From positions 42,456 to 106,455 of the forward strand of contig PBBA01000005.1 of assembly GCA_002716405.1 (NCBI GenBank): 64,000 nt of DNA, in the 5' to 3' direction. The position numbers and the translations under genes are program-made. This stretch comes from Chloroflexota bacterium (GTDB lineage: Bacteria > Chloroflexota > Dehalococcoidia > UBA2979). Positions within the stretch are counted from its first letter, which is position 1; every line of letters starts with the position of its first letter. The notes under the pieces were generated by a model. That model made no database searches and had not been told where the DNA came from. It saw only the letters and a program-made list of their open reading frames with translations. Of the stretch, positions 1 to 9,783 are shown in pieces.

Positions 1-84
1 AATAAAATCGATGTCTCTGAGTAATAAGATCAGAAAAAAAGTACTTACAATAATACCTGTTAAGAAACGTACTTTATTTCCCAT
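1..84 (-). CDS. flippase-like membrane protein, 5' end only (lysylphosphatidylglycerol synthase-like/UPF0104 guess)
   Basis: An ATG at 84-82 opens a frame of 28 codons with no stop that runs off the left edge. The peptide starts MGNKVRFLTGIIVSTFFLIL, followed by LLRDIDFI: a short basic stretch, one hydrophobic segment, then a polar turn. This resembles the N-terminus of flippase-like lysylphosphatidylglycerol-synthase-type membrane proteins, but only 28 residues can be seen. AGG lies a few bases before the ATG. The frame starts about 19 bp after the stop of the Agl23-like gene on the same strand, so it is probably the next gene of that operon. Family assignment is a guess; that it is the start of a membrane protein is fairly safe. 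Confidence 0.5.
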   Translation of the reverse strand, partial: MGNKVRFLTGIIVSTFFLILLLRDIDFI

Positions 85-103
85 AACAACCTATCTATGT
101 CTA

Positions 104-2002
104 TTAATTCAATCTCGGCAAATAAGCCTCACCATAGAGAGAACCTACCGAAGACTCATCGCCCTGGTCCAATAAGAAATGAATTCCATTCAATATTAAA
201 CTGCCGTTCATTGCTTGCTCAAGCAATGAATCGAACGTAATAGATCTATAGCCAGATTCATCAAACCAAGACCTATGCCGATACTGAACACGCCTTGCAT
301 ATTGTAATTTTTCGAACATACTTCCAGGTACTGAAGCTTTATTAGTAATTAAAATGGGCTGCGTTGAAAAATCAATCAGACTAAAATAATCTCCTGTTAC
401 GTACTTAACATCATATTCACGCAAATACCATGCCCATGGCCACGAAAGAGCTGCAGCAGTTTCGATATAAATTGGAGAGCTTTTCTCTGAATGTATTGCT
501 TCAATTTGATTCATTACAAGTTTAAGATCTGGAGAAGTTTGGGTATAAATCAGAGGTTCAGTTGGAATGCCTGTATTAGAAAAATTAACCCTCAGACTAA
601 CGCTAAACATAAATATAATTGTTATAGCAATTAAAATAACTGGTGCAGACAGTTTGGCAACATAGTGAGTAGATTGTGAACTTCGAAGTAAATAAATATT
701 ACTATCCAATAAACTACCTAGCATTTTCGCTGTGAGAAACACTAATGGAACTGTCAAATGCACTAGTAACCATGGCATTTTTTCTCCAGCAAAAGTTAGA
801 CAGATAAAAGTGCCCAAAAACCACCATGCCAAAAAGATTACATCTCTATCTTTCTTTAGTACAAAATATGCCGCACCAAAAAGACCTATGCCAACAAGGA
901 ATAGTTCATATATCGGTAGCATCACAATATAATAAAACCAAGGCTGTTCACCCCTGTTAACCTCTTGCTGATCAATCCAATAGTCTAATGAACCCCATAA
1001 GCCGGATTCGATTCCATTCAAATTAGTTAATAATGTAGTAAACAATAAAAAATATGTAACACTAAATACTACAAAACATACTAGCCATTTACGGTAATTC
1101 CAGTAAATACCTACAAATAAAACTCCTATCATAAGCAATGCAATCACAGATAGTTTAAATATATTCATAGATTCATCAGGAATAATAATAGGTATCCATG
1201 CAAGGGGAATTTTTATAGCAGCAGCCAACTGGGTTGCAGTAAGGGTGCCTATGATAATAAAAAGATCATAATCAGGATCACTTAATGAAGTCCGTAAACG
1301 AAACCGCTTTATAGGCATAAGCAGAGTAGTCAACCAAAAAAAAGGAGCTACTATCAACGCACAAATTACTCTCAAAGTTGAAAAAACTGTTTTTTCTGAA
1401 TGAGACAAAAATAATCGATAGGTCAGCAAGAAACTAAGATAGAGTAAAATTATTGCTGATGTTAGAAATGTAGTTTCTTTTGTCGCAAATGAAAAAGATA
1501 GAGAACACGCCAAAACTAGAAGCCAAACAAAATTTCTTTTTTCACGATACCGCAAGATGGAACATATTATTAATACGGTCCATAGAGCAATAAACAAATC
1601 ATTCCTTGCAAAACGAGAATAATAAACAAGTGAAGGTGAAAGCGCAAAAAACAATGCAGCAAACACTACTCCGTAATTACCTAACAATCTTCGAAAAAGC
1701 AACGGTGTTAATACGAGCAAAGATCCAAAAACAGCTGAAGGCAAACGTGTCACAAAATCAGAGTCACCAAACAGTCGATAGAATAAAGCAATAATATGAA
1801 ACTGGAAGGGACCATGCGTCATAGGATCATGAATATAGATCATTTCTTTCATCAACACCCACGAGTACAGTGCATGCAAAGATTCATCGTGATGTATAGC
1901 ACGTACATCAAGGTCTATAATTCTTAAAATAAATGCAGATAACGCTATCAAAACAGTTATAAGTATCATTTTCGATTTGATAAAGTAATTGACATTTTGC
2001 AT
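104..2002 (-). CDS. Agl23-like (TIGR03663-type) GT-C membrane glycosyltransferase-family protein
   Basis: Polytopic membrane protein of about 632 residues with an N-terminal hydrophobic segment followed by HHDE near residues 37-40, the acidic motif placed as in GT-C/PMT glycosyltransferases. Many hydrophobic helices follow and the last ~120 residues are mostly soluble. I recognise it as the TIGR03663/Agl23-like family described from Chloroflexota and Archaea, where it is linked to flippase and protein glycosylation. The ATG at 2002 is chosen because it overlaps the upstream stop as TGATG and follows AAGG; a TTG lies one codon earlier. It is translationally coupled to the DUF2298 gene. Substrate and acceptor cannot be told from sequence. 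Confidence 0.75.
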   Translation of the reverse strand: MQNVNYFIKSKMILITVLIALSAFILRIIDLDVRAIHHDESLHALYSWVLMKEMIYIHDPMTHGPFQFHIIALFYRLFGDSDFVTRLPSAVFGSLLVLTPLLFRRLLGNYGVVFAALFFALSPSLVYYSRFARNDLFIALWTVLIICSILRYREKRNFVWLLVLACSLSFSFATKETTFLTSAIILLYLSFLLTYRLFLSHSEKTVFSTLRVICALIVAPFFWLTTLLMPIKRFRLRTSLSDPDYDLFIIIGTLTATQLAAAIKIPLAWIPIIIPDESMNIFKLSVIALLMIGVLFVGIYWNYRKWLVCFVVFSVTYFLLFTTLLTNLNGIESGLWGSLDYWIDQQEVNRGEQPWFYYIVMLPIYELFLVGIGLFGAAYFVLKKDRDVIFLAWWFLGTFICLTFAGEKMPWLLVHLTVPLVFLTAKMLGSLLDSNIYLLRSSQSTHYVAKLSAPVILIAITIIFMFSVSLRVNFSNTGIPTEPLIYTQTSPDLKLVMNQIEAIHSEKSSPIYIETAAALSWPWAWYLREYDVKYVTGDYFSLIDFSTQPILITNKASVPGSMFEKLQYARRVQYRHRSWFDESGYRSITFDSLLEQAMNGSLILNGIHFLLDQGDESSVGSLYGEAYLPRLN

Positions 2003-4254
2003 CAAGGTACCTTGATAATTACAGAGTTATCTTGTTTCCAAACAATGTCCCAATCTTTAAATCGATCAGCAATGTTCCACCCGAACAATTTTTTTTCTTC
2101 ACGCCCTATATATATGTGTGTCACACGATATTTTTTGGCAACTTCTAATCCTACATTACTCGAACCTAAACTATATATTTGATCAACTGCTACAACACGA
2201 TCATATAAAGAAAGTTCTGGACCACGCCATTGAATTTGATGGCCAGGCCAATTTAAAATTGTAGGAATACCACTTGCAGCAGCAAGATAACCTCCTTTTC
2301 CATAAGCATGTGTAATAGCTTGAAGTAACACATGTTCTTGAGGAGATAATTTTTCTTTGGCGTAACTTATTGCACCATACAAGCCAGGATCGCTAGATTT
2401 TAGGTAAACTACAGCATCTAGATTAATTTTCTGATCTTCATATCCACGACTCAGAGCCATCATCGGAGCATAAATATATGAAAACCCATATATTAAGAAA
2501 CAAACAGACAAGATTGGAAGGCAATATCTTATATTTTTCCTTGTAAAAATCTCATCTTCATAATTAAGTGGCTTAGCTAATCTATTCACAATAATTCCTA
2601 TCGAAATAGAGCCAGCGACGGCTAGAAGTGTCCAGACGTGATACCAAATCTTGAATACTGTATTAAACCTACCTGGGGTTCCTGTAACAATGTTAAACAG
2701 TTCAGTTAAGAAAATAATCGAAAAAGCCAACGCAACTAACAAAAAAATTAAACCCATAGATTGATTATTCTGACTATCATGGTAAAAGGATTGCTGTGCA
2801 GTAACTACAATCACTGCCCCTATTAATACAAGTGCTAACCATCCATTTCCTCTATCGAAAAGTACACTTGCATCACCAGAGATAATTTGAATAAAGACAA
2901 AGATCGTAACCAGAAACATGATTATTGCAATTACGAAAGATACAATGCGGAAATTAACTGATAAATGAGTCATGAACAGTAAAACTATGATGGGAAGAAC
3001 AGGTACTAACCAGATCAATAGCAGATTTCTTAGACCAGTTGTTTCTTCATTGACAACTCCTAAAGAAATAGACGGTGACTCAAGATTCAATATAAAAGGT
3101 GATGCAAAAATCAATGCTAGGATGACGGGCAATATCATGTATTTACATGTGTTTAATAAAGCTAACGACCAATGATTTTCATTACGCACATGTAGAAAAA
3201 AAACTACTCCAAACCAAACAAAACCATAGGAGATGACATCCCAACTATTAGTGCAAAATAATGCGGCATAAATCATAGCAATGAAAACTAAGTTAAGTGG
3301 AGAATTGAGCCAATATTTAAAACTCAAATTAGATCTGTTAATATAAGTTTTTACTACTATTGCAATTGCAACTATAGATAATGGCAGTGCTAAAACATGC
3401 GCATGTAGATCACCAAGTATCAATGAAAATGCGGGGAATTCAACTATTGGCCCTTCTAATATTCGAGTGGCATGCCACCACCACCACCATTCATCAAAAA
3501 AGGACCCTCCTTCTTGATAAACAATAAAGAAAGTCTTAACCAGATTATAAAAGCCTGCAAGTGGTCCAAGCCATAACAAACTCACAACTGCTGTAAATCC
3601 AACAAAAATTTGAGACCGAAAATGAACAATTCTATTGACACTGAAAATATCTAAAGATAATCCAAAAATAGCAACACCTACCATTGCGCCGATCATTGCA
3701 AGACCAAGGTTAAAAGCTACTTCGGGTTGATTAAAAGAAATACGACTAACAATATCTACCCCTAAATGACCCAAATGATAATAAGAGATTTCTTCACCAG
3801 ACAACCAAGGGTCTAAAGGAGGGAAATAATCAGTACGGTTTACTGAAATCAACATCATCAGATCCATAGGTTTCTCAGTATTTTCTGCATTCGGAGTCTG
3901 GATTCTAATGAGTGCAAGTAATATAAAAATTACTAAAAAGACTATTTCAGCAACTAAAATTAATTTCCATTTAGCAATAATTTTTGAAAACAATTCACGA
4001 TTCGTGAAGTATAAAAATACGTTCGCCAAAAAACAAAAACTTACTAATACCCATAACAAGTAATTGTCATAATTAAATACTCTAGACCAACCAATCCACC
4101 AAGTAATCAAAGCAAGAAAACTTAAACTAATAGATTTCGTGTAAAAAATTCCAATAGTCCGCATCGAATTGAACAAAAAATGCGAAACGGGAATAAATAA
4201 CAAACCTATGAGGCATATAGCAATATACCAACGAATTATCTCAAACATCAGCAT
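2002..4254 (-). CDS. DUF2298 / Chlor_Arch_YYY-type polytopic membrane protein
   Basis: A 750-residue, highly hydrophobic protein. After the first helices comes a conserved-looking stretch with EKPMDL, then FPPLDPWLSG, then YYHLGH. This matches the DUF2298 family (TIGR03662, named for its YYY signature and found mainly in Chloroflexota and Archaea), although here the signature is YYHLG rather than YYYFG. The family is predicted to be a membrane glycosyltransferase or glycan-handling protein; no reaction is proven. It overlaps the end of ftsY by 14 bp (a second ATG at 4248 would overlap by 8) and is coupled to the Agl23-like gene downstream. Pairing of these two families is itself a recurrent arrangement. 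Confidence 0.75.
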   Translation of the reverse strand: MLMFEIIRWYIAICLIGLLFIPVSHFLFNSMRTIGIFYTKSISLSFLALITWWIGWSRVFNYDNYLLWVLVSFCFLANVFLYFTNRELFSKIIAKWKLILVAEIVFLVIFILLALIRIQTPNAENTEKPMDLMMLISVNRTDYFPPLDPWLSGEEISYYHLGHLGVDIVSRISFNQPEVAFNLGLAMIGAMVGVAIFGLSLDIFSVNRIVHFRSQIFVGFTAVVSLLWLGPLAGFYNLVKTFFIVYQEGGSFFDEWWWWWHATRILEGPIVEFPAFSLILGDLHAHVLALPLSIVAIAIVVKTYINRSNLSFKYWLNSPLNLVFIAMIYAALFCTNSWDVISYGFVWFGVVFFLHVRNENHWSLALLNTCKYMILPVILALIFASPFILNLESPSISLGVVNEETTGLRNLLLIWLVPVLPIIVLLFMTHLSVNFRIVSFVIAIIMFLVTIFVFIQIISGDASVLFDRGNGWLALVLIGAVIVVTAQQSFYHDSQNNQSMGLIFLLVALAFSIIFLTELFNIVTGTPGRFNTVFKIWYHVWTLLAVAGSISIGIIVNRLAKPLNYEDEIFTRKNIRYCLPILSVCFLIYGFSYIYAPMMALSRGYEDQKINLDAVVYLKSSDPGLYGAISYAKEKLSPQEHVLLQAITHAYGKGGYLAAASGIPTILNWPGHQIQWRGPELSLYDRVVAVDQIYSLGSSNVGLEVAKKYRVTHIYIGREEKKLFGWNIADRFKDWDIVWKQDNSVIIKVP

Positions 4255-5194
4255 CTATATTAATGCCACCCAGAAGGGCATCAACAAAAATTTCGGCATT
4301 AAATGGCACTAAATCTTCAGCACTTTGACCTACACCAACGAACCTAACTGGCAATCCAAATTCTTTCACAATGGAAAAAACTATTCCACCTCGAGAAGAA
4401 CCATCTAATTTCGTAAGTATAACACCTGAAACATCTACTGCTTCAGCAAATGCACTAGCTTGTACAAATCCATTTTGACCAATACTTGCATCAAGAACTA
4501 AGAAAACTTCATCAGGATCACGTTGAATTTTGCGTTTCACAACATTACGTAATTTTGTTAACTCTGCCATTAAATTATTACTATTTTGTAATCGCCCAGC
4601 AGTGTCAATCAATACAATATCGTGCTTTCTTGCAATAGAAGCATCTAAGGCATCAAAAACAACTGCTGCAGGATCTGAACCATGCTGATGGGCAACTAGA
4701 TCAAAATCCAGTTTTTCGGCCCAATCTTGTAATTGATCGATTGCGGCTGCACGAAAAGTATCTGCGGCTGCGGCGATTACTTTCTTCCCCTCTAATTGAT
4801 ATTTATATGCGAGTCTACCTAAAGCAGTTGTCTTACCACTCCCATTGACTCCTACAATTAAAATTACCCATGGTTTATAAGATAAATCATCTATTTGAGA
4901 TTCATCAGAATTAAATATTAATAAACGTGAAATCAATTCTTCACGTAGTGAACCGTAAATTAATTGAATATTGTCCAATTTTTTTAATTGAATATTCTCA
5001 ATTATTTCCAAGGAGGTTTTAGCACCCATGTCTGCACTAATCAAAATTTCTTCTAATGAGTCCCAAAAATCACCCTCAATTGAATTACTACCAAATAAAT
5101 CATTAAATCGAGATAAAAGAGAATTTCTGGTTAATGAAAGAGCTTTATCAGTCGCACTATTGTCGCTTTTGTTTCTTCGGAATATTTTCAACAA
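4241..5194 (-). CDS. ftsY: signal recognition particle receptor FtsY
   Basis: SRP-receptor GTPase that docks SRP-ribosome complexes at the membrane. The 317-residue protein has a short basic N-terminus without the long acidic A domain of E. coli, a helical N domain, and the NG GTPase: G1 GVNGSGKTT at 115-123, DTFRAAA at 145-151, DTAGR at 197-201 and TKLDGSSRGG at 261-270. The last two regions plus the overall length separate it from Ffh, which would carry a C-terminal M domain. It starts at TTG in GATTGTTGAAA after an AAGGTG stretch; one of two adjacent TTG codons is used. It follows smc by 46 bp. The RNA partner, ffs, also lies in this window near 18.6-18.8 kb. Confidence 0.96.
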   Translation of the reverse strand: MLKIFRRNKSDNSATDKALSLTRNSLLSRFNDLFGSNSIEGDFWDSLEEILISADMGAKTSLEIIENIQLKKLDNIQLIYGSLREELISRLLIFNSDESQIDDLSYKPWVILIVGVNGSGKTTALGRLAYKYQLEGKKVIAAAADTFRAAAIDQLQDWAEKLDFDLVAHQHGSDPAAVVFDALDASIARKHDIVLIDTAGRLQNSNNLMAELTKLRNVVKRKIQRDPDEVFLVLDASIGQNGFVQASAFAEAVDVSGVILTKLDGSSRGGIVFSIVKEFGLPVRFVGVGQSAEDLVPFNAEIFVDALLGGINIDADV

Positions 5195-5240
5195 TCACCT
5201 TCACAGTACAGAATATCTATAAGTTTATAGAAAAGGAATA

Positions 5241-8200
5241 TTAGAATACTGTAGACATTTGATCGATCTTAAGAGACAACACTTGAGATGTAGAATCATT
5301 CCCCATAGAAACACCATAAATAGCATCACCTGATTCTATAGTAGACCGATTGTGTGAAATCACTACAAATTGAGTTTTCTCTTTCAATTCTTTTAATGTA
5401 TCTACAAATCGACCTACATTTGCTTCATCCAATGCGGCATCAACTTCGTCTAAGACCACCATAGGAGCGGGATTGACAGAAAGTAAAGCAAACAGTAATG
5501 CAACAGACGTCATCGAACGCTCTCCACCTGAAAGAACGTTTAGATTAGATATACGCTTACCTGGGGGCTGCGCAAATATATCTACTCCTGGTTCAGATTC
5601 CAAATCATCTTCAGTAGCTGTTACCCGTAATTCAGCTTGTCCACCACCAAAGAACCTTTGGAAGTATTCCCCAAATCTTTTGTTCACTATTTCAAAAGTT
5701 TCGAAGAATTTAGATTTAATAAGAGTACGCAAGTCTTTAATTGCACCACGTAACTCATTTTCAGCCAATTCTAAATCTTCAATTTGATTAGTCAGATAAG
5801 TATAACGTTCTGCTTCTTCAGTTAAATCTTCAAGAGCCTCTAAATTAACTGGCCCCAAATTACGTATTTCTAGCCGCAAATCTGAAACGCGAATTCGCAA
5901 TGACTCTACATCTGTATCTGAAGCACCTGTAATTGGCAACATTGGCAACATTACGCTTTGCGATTTATTGGTAGGTAACTCAGTTTCTTCACGAGTGGAA
6001 GTTTCCTCAGAAAGCTTTATCACGACTGATCCTTCAGGAGTAATTTCCATTCCTTCAAAATCAATTTGTGCTAATAAATCACTGACGATTTTTGCAGATT
6101 CATTTAAGCCGTTTTCACTAGACAACAAATCACGCTCGGATTCGATTAGGTTACGTTGTTCATCTTGCTTTCTTGTTCGTAATTCACGTTCTAATTGCTC
6201 AATTTGTGCAACTGAATCACTAGCTGGACCAATAGATTCCTGATTTTCTCGACGCACTAATTTGTTGTTGACTAAACGTTGTTTATAATCTTGGAGTGAT
6301 AAAGATAGATCTTGTTGCTCACGAGACAAGGTAGCAAGTTGACTTTGTTGTTGTTCTGATTTTTCAATTGATCTTCGATATTCTTCTTCGCGCTCTTTAC
6401 GTCGAGCAGCTTCAGCAGCTGCTTCAGCTTCAGATGAAGCTAATGTTCTTGTTGCTTCATCTAAAAGTGAAAGCATATTTTCTCGCTGTGTAGTTACTGC
6501 AGTTGAACGATCTCGCAATACATTAATTTCATTAGATAACGAAGTTAATTCGTTTTGAATTTCATTTTTCTTTACTTGCAATTCTTCAGTAGCATCTTCT
6601 ACATCAATCTGTGTTCTCATCGAATTTTTTAACATTTTTAATTCAGCTATAATTTGACTACAAATTCGCCGTTCACGAGCTTTTTCTTGCTCAAATGCCC
6701 TCATCCCATCTTCTACATTTTTCAATTGCACACGAGCGCTTGTTAGATTTGAGGTGTGATTGATAATTTTTTCTTCAGCTATTTGAGAAGTTTGGGAAAT
6801 TTCATTAATTTGACTGGTGATCGAATCTTCTTTTCCAGGAAGGGTTTCTAATTCTCTTTTTAATTGAAATTGTTCTACATGAGCTGATATTGATCCTCCA
6901 GAAATAGCACCATTTGGACTTATAACAACTCCATCTCGTGTAACAACTGTTCCCAGACCTCGACCAGCTATTTTCTTCGCAGTCTGTAAATCATCAACAA
7001 TAATAACTCGCCCCAACAAAGTATCCACTAGTGAACGATATGAAGAATCAGTACTAACCAGTCGTGCAGCTACACCAACAATACCTTTTTCATTAAAAAT
7101 ATTAAGGGGGTATATGTGTTTTAAATCTTTTAGAGGGTAAATAACAGTAGCCCCAAGTGAATTTTTTTCAAGATATTCGATTGCACTAAAAGCATCTTCC
7201 ATAGATTCAACTACAAGAGATGAAAGGTGTTCTTGTAAAGCTCCAGCAATTGCTTTTTCTAAACCTTCAGGAACATCAATTAGACTGGATAACAAGTCAA
7301 TAACGCCACTCAATTTTGCTTCTGACTCAATAGCTCCATTTGATGCATTTATGAGTGATCTCGATCCACCTTGTCCAGAAGACATCGTTTGCAAAAGACG
7401 TTCCAACAATTGACCACGCTCTCTTAAACCATCTAACGTGCTTCTCAAACCAGTTAATTTTTTTTCAATATCATAATAATCTTCCTGCAATTTCTGTGAA
7501 GTGTTTTCAGAAAGCTCCAAATTTTGAGTTGCTTCTTTCATTCGATTCGTTAAAGTCTTTCTTGCACCTTTCCTAAAAGCTGAACGTTTTCTATAGGTCC
7601 TAATCTGCTCAGAAAGTTCATTAAACCTCAATTGTTCCATGATTCTGATCTGTTCGCGCTCTTCACGTCCGGATTCTTGTTCAATGAGACGTCGATCAAT
7701 GTCTTCGCGTGCTACTTCCAATCGTGCTCTACGCGCTTCATATTCGCTCAAGGAATGTAAAATATCTCGAGTCATTGTATCTATATCAACAACGGCTTTT
7801 TTACGTATTTCTAAATCACCACGAGATTTTTCAACACTCGCAGATAATTGGACCATAAATTCATTGTCATCGTAATCAGATGTATTTTGTGATGTCCTTT
7901 CGGAAATCATTTCTGTCAATTCATCAGTTCTTTCTTGAATTAATTGGAGTCGTTGTTCACTTAATGCAACAGCTTGCTCTAGCCTCAACCCTTCTTCTGA
8001 AGATTCCCTTTCAGTCTTTTTTAACTGTTCCAAAGTATCTGTACGCTCTTTGAAATCACTTTTAATTTCATCTAATCGCTTATCAATTTCTTCTAATCGA
8101 GATTGAATAATTTGGAAGTTTTTTGAATTTTGATCATGTTTTGCCTGAGATGCAACTTGCCGTTCTTTAGCAAGTTTAATATCGTATTCAAGTACAAATT

Positions 8201-8879
8201 GAAGAGCAGAAGAAAGCTCAGATGTTAAAGTACGATATCTCTCAGCTTTTTTTGATTGTCTTTCAAGTTGTTTCAAGCGCGGTTCAACTTCACGAATTAA
8301 CATACGCACGTGTCCCAGATTATCTCTAGTTTCGACAAGTCTTCGTTCAGATAAAATCAATTGTTGTCGATGCCTTTTTAAATCTGCAGCCTCTTCAATC
8401 ATTTCTCTTCGCTCATTTGGTCGCATCGCTAAAACTTCATCTACAAGTCCCTGTGACATGTGTGCATATGAATTTTGACCAACCTGAGCACGACGAAATA
8501 AATCTAAAACATCACTCAAACGTACTTGAGCACCATTAATTAAATATTCATTTTCACCCGAACGATGTGCTCTTCTTGTAACAGAAACTTCACTGAAATC
8601 TATTGGCATCCATCCATCAGAGTTATCTAAGGTTAAAGTAACTTCTGCTAGACCCATTTGCCGTCTTTTTTCAGAACCAGAAAAAATCACATCTTCTGTT
8701 TTTCTAGCTCTAATTTGTTTTGTAGACTGCGCACCTAAAGCCCACTTGATTGAATCAGCAACATTCGACTTCCCTGAACCGTTAGGACCTACAATGACAC
8801 TCATTCCATTACCGAATTCAAACTTTTGTCGATCAGCAAAAGCTTTAAAACCATGAACTTCTAATCGCCTAAGGTACAC
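5241..8879 (-). CDS. smc: chromosome segregation protein SMC
   Basis: SMC ATPase that compacts and segregates chromosomes with ScpAB (not in this window). From the chosen GTG the protein is 1212 residues, the usual length. It has Walker A GPNGSGKS at about 31-38, two long coiled coils rich in E/K/Q/L, a hinge around 525-690 ending in a glycine-rich NGAISGGS, the ABC signature LSGGE near 1116 and Walker B VVLDEVDAALDE near 1143. The GTG at 8879 gives MYLRRLEVHGFK, the normal SMC N-terminus, and touches the rnc stop as TAGTG; a TTG at 8885 is the alternative. The rnc-smc-ftsY order is common in bacteria and implies co-transcription. Confidence 0.97.
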   Translation of the reverse strand: MYLRRLEVHGFKAFADRQKFEFGNGMSVIVGPNGSGKSNVADSIKWALGAQSTKQIRARKTEDVIFSGSEKRRQMGLAEVTLTLDNSDGWMPIDFSEVSVTRRAHRSGENEYLINGAQVRLSDVLDLFRRAQVGQNSYAHMSQGLVDEVLAMRPNERREMIEEAADLKRHRQQLILSERRLVETRDNLGHVRMLIREVEPRLKQLERQSKKAERYRTLTSELSSALQFVLEYDIKLAKERQVASQAKHDQNSKNFQIIQSRLEEIDKRLDEIKSDFKERTDTLEQLKKTERESSEEGLRLEQAVALSEQRLQLIQERTDELTEMISERTSQNTSDYDDNEFMVQLSASVEKSRGDLEIRKKAVVDIDTMTRDILHSLSEYEARRARLEVAREDIDRRLIEQESGREEREQIRIMEQLRFNELSEQIRTYRKRSAFRKGARKTLTNRMKEATQNLELSENTSQKLQEDYYDIEKKLTGLRSTLDGLRERGQLLERLLQTMSSGQGGSRSLINASNGAIESEAKLSGVIDLLSSLIDVPEGLEKAIAGALQEHLSSLVVESMEDAFSAIEYLEKNSLGATVIYPLKDLKHIYPLNIFNEKGIVGVAARLVSTDSSYRSLVDTLLGRVIIVDDLQTAKKIAGRGLGTVVTRDGVVISPNGAISGGSISAHVEQFQLKRELETLPGKEDSITSQINEISQTSQIAEEKIINHTSNLTSARVQLKNVEDGMRAFEQEKARERRICSQIIAELKMLKNSMRTQIDVEDATEELQVKKNEIQNELTSLSNEINVLRDRSTAVTTQRENMLSLLDEATRTLASSEAEAAAEAARRKEREEEYRRSIEKSEQQQSQLATLSREQQDLSLSLQDYKQRLVNNKLVRRENQESIGPASDSVAQIEQLERELRTRKQDEQRNLIESERDLLSSENGLNESAKIVSDLLAQIDFEGMEITPEGSVVIKLSEETSTREETELPTNKSQSVMLPMLPITGASDTDVESLRIRVSDLRLEIRNLGPVNLEALEDLTEEAERYTYLTNQIEDLELAENELRGAIKDLRTLIKSKFFETFEIVNKRFGEYFQRFFGGGQAELRVTATEDDLESEPGVDIFAQPPGKRISNLNVLSGGERSMTSVALLFALLSVNPAPMVVLDEVDAALDEANVGRFVDTLKELKEKTQFVVISHNRSTIESGDAIYGVSMGNDSTSQVLSLKIDQMSTVF

Positions 8880-9634
8880 TAGCAAGAATCCTTTTCATAA
8901 AATCTTAAACTTAATATTTCAAGAGCACGAGATGCAGCATATTTTTCTGCTTGCTGCTTGGTAGAGCCGATACCGCTACCCAACAATTCTCCACTTACAA
9001 AAACTTCTACAACATATTCATGCCGATTGTTTTTATCAGGACCTGATTTTTGAGATAAAACATATTCTGGACGAATATTCATTTTCTCCATAACCAACTC
9101 TTGAAGCTCACCTTTAGGATTTAACATAGTTTCACCCTGGATAAGTAGTTCAAATTCGGGAATAAGAGTTTTTTCAATTATCCCATTAACACATTCAAGA
9201 CCTTGATCTAAATAAAGTGCACCTATTAAAGCTTCATATGCTCTTTCAAGATTACCTTCACGATCTCTTCCACCTGTTCTTTCTTCACCACGTCCTAAAC
9301 GAAGAGCGGGACCAAGTTTTATTTGAGTAGCAATTTTAGACAATGTGGGGCCACAGACTAAATGAGAACGCCATTCTGTTAACCGTCCTTCATTAACATC
9401 AGGAAAACGCTGATAGAGAGAGCGTGCTACTAGCATACTAAGAACTGAATCACCTAAAAATTCCAATCGTTCATTATCTTCTATAGGATCTTCGGGATGC
9501 TCATTTGCATATGAAGGATGTGTGAGTGCGCTATGCAACAAAGTTTTATCCTGAAAACTAATTTCTAAGCGTGCTTCAAGCTCTTCATATAAAACCTGTT
9601 CAAATCGCAGTGATTCATCTATCTTGGCAGACAC
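8879..9634 (-). CDS. rnc: ribonuclease III
   Basis: Double-strand-specific endoribonuclease for rRNA and mRNA processing. The 251-residue protein carries the RNase III signature NERLEFLGDS at 54-63 with catalytic acidic residues, the second acidic site in the 'AYEALIGALYLDQG' region, and a C-terminal double-stranded-RNA-binding domain ending with the usual KQAEKYAASRALE helix. It starts at GTG (9634) with AAAGG seven bases upstream. It is the first gene of the minus-strand operon rnc-smc-ftsY-DUF2298-Agl23-like. The promoter should lie in the 149-bp divergent gap with the CCA gene, where TATAAT occurs on this strand at 9697-9692. Confidence 0.96.
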   Translation of the reverse strand: MSAKIDESLRFEQVLYEELEARLEISFQDKTLLHSALTHPSYANEHPEDPIEDNERLEFLGDSVLSMLVARSLYQRFPDVNEGRLTEWRSHLVCGPTLSKIATQIKLGPALRLGRGEERTGGRDREGNLERAYEALIGALYLDQGLECVNGIIEKTLIPEFELLIQGETMLNPKGELQELVMEKMNIRPEYVLSQKSGPDKNNRHEYVVEVFVSGELLGSGIGSTKQQAEKYAASRALEILSLRFYEKDSC

Positions 9635-9691
9635 ATCGAAGCCTTTACAAAGGAGTTCTTTATGGCCTTAAAGAAAACTCACTATCTTCAT

Positions 9692-9714
9692 ATTATAATT
9701 ATTCGGCCAAATAA
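9692..9714. promoter_or_regulatory. divergent rnc/cca promoter region with a near-palindrome
   Basis: The gap between rnc (leftward) and the CCA gene (rightward) holds overlapping TATAAT hexamers, at 9694-9699 on plus and 9697-9692 on minus, next to a 16-bp near-palindrome TTATTCGGCCAAATAA (9699-9714, one mismatched pair). A -10 on each strand is plausible, but neither has a good -35. The palindrome could be an operator; this is inference only. Confidence 0.4.
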
Positions 9715-9783
9715 CATTACCTATGGATCCATTGCCTGCCCATATTGATGAACCCATAGTTGCTATCCTAGAAACGAGAAGCA

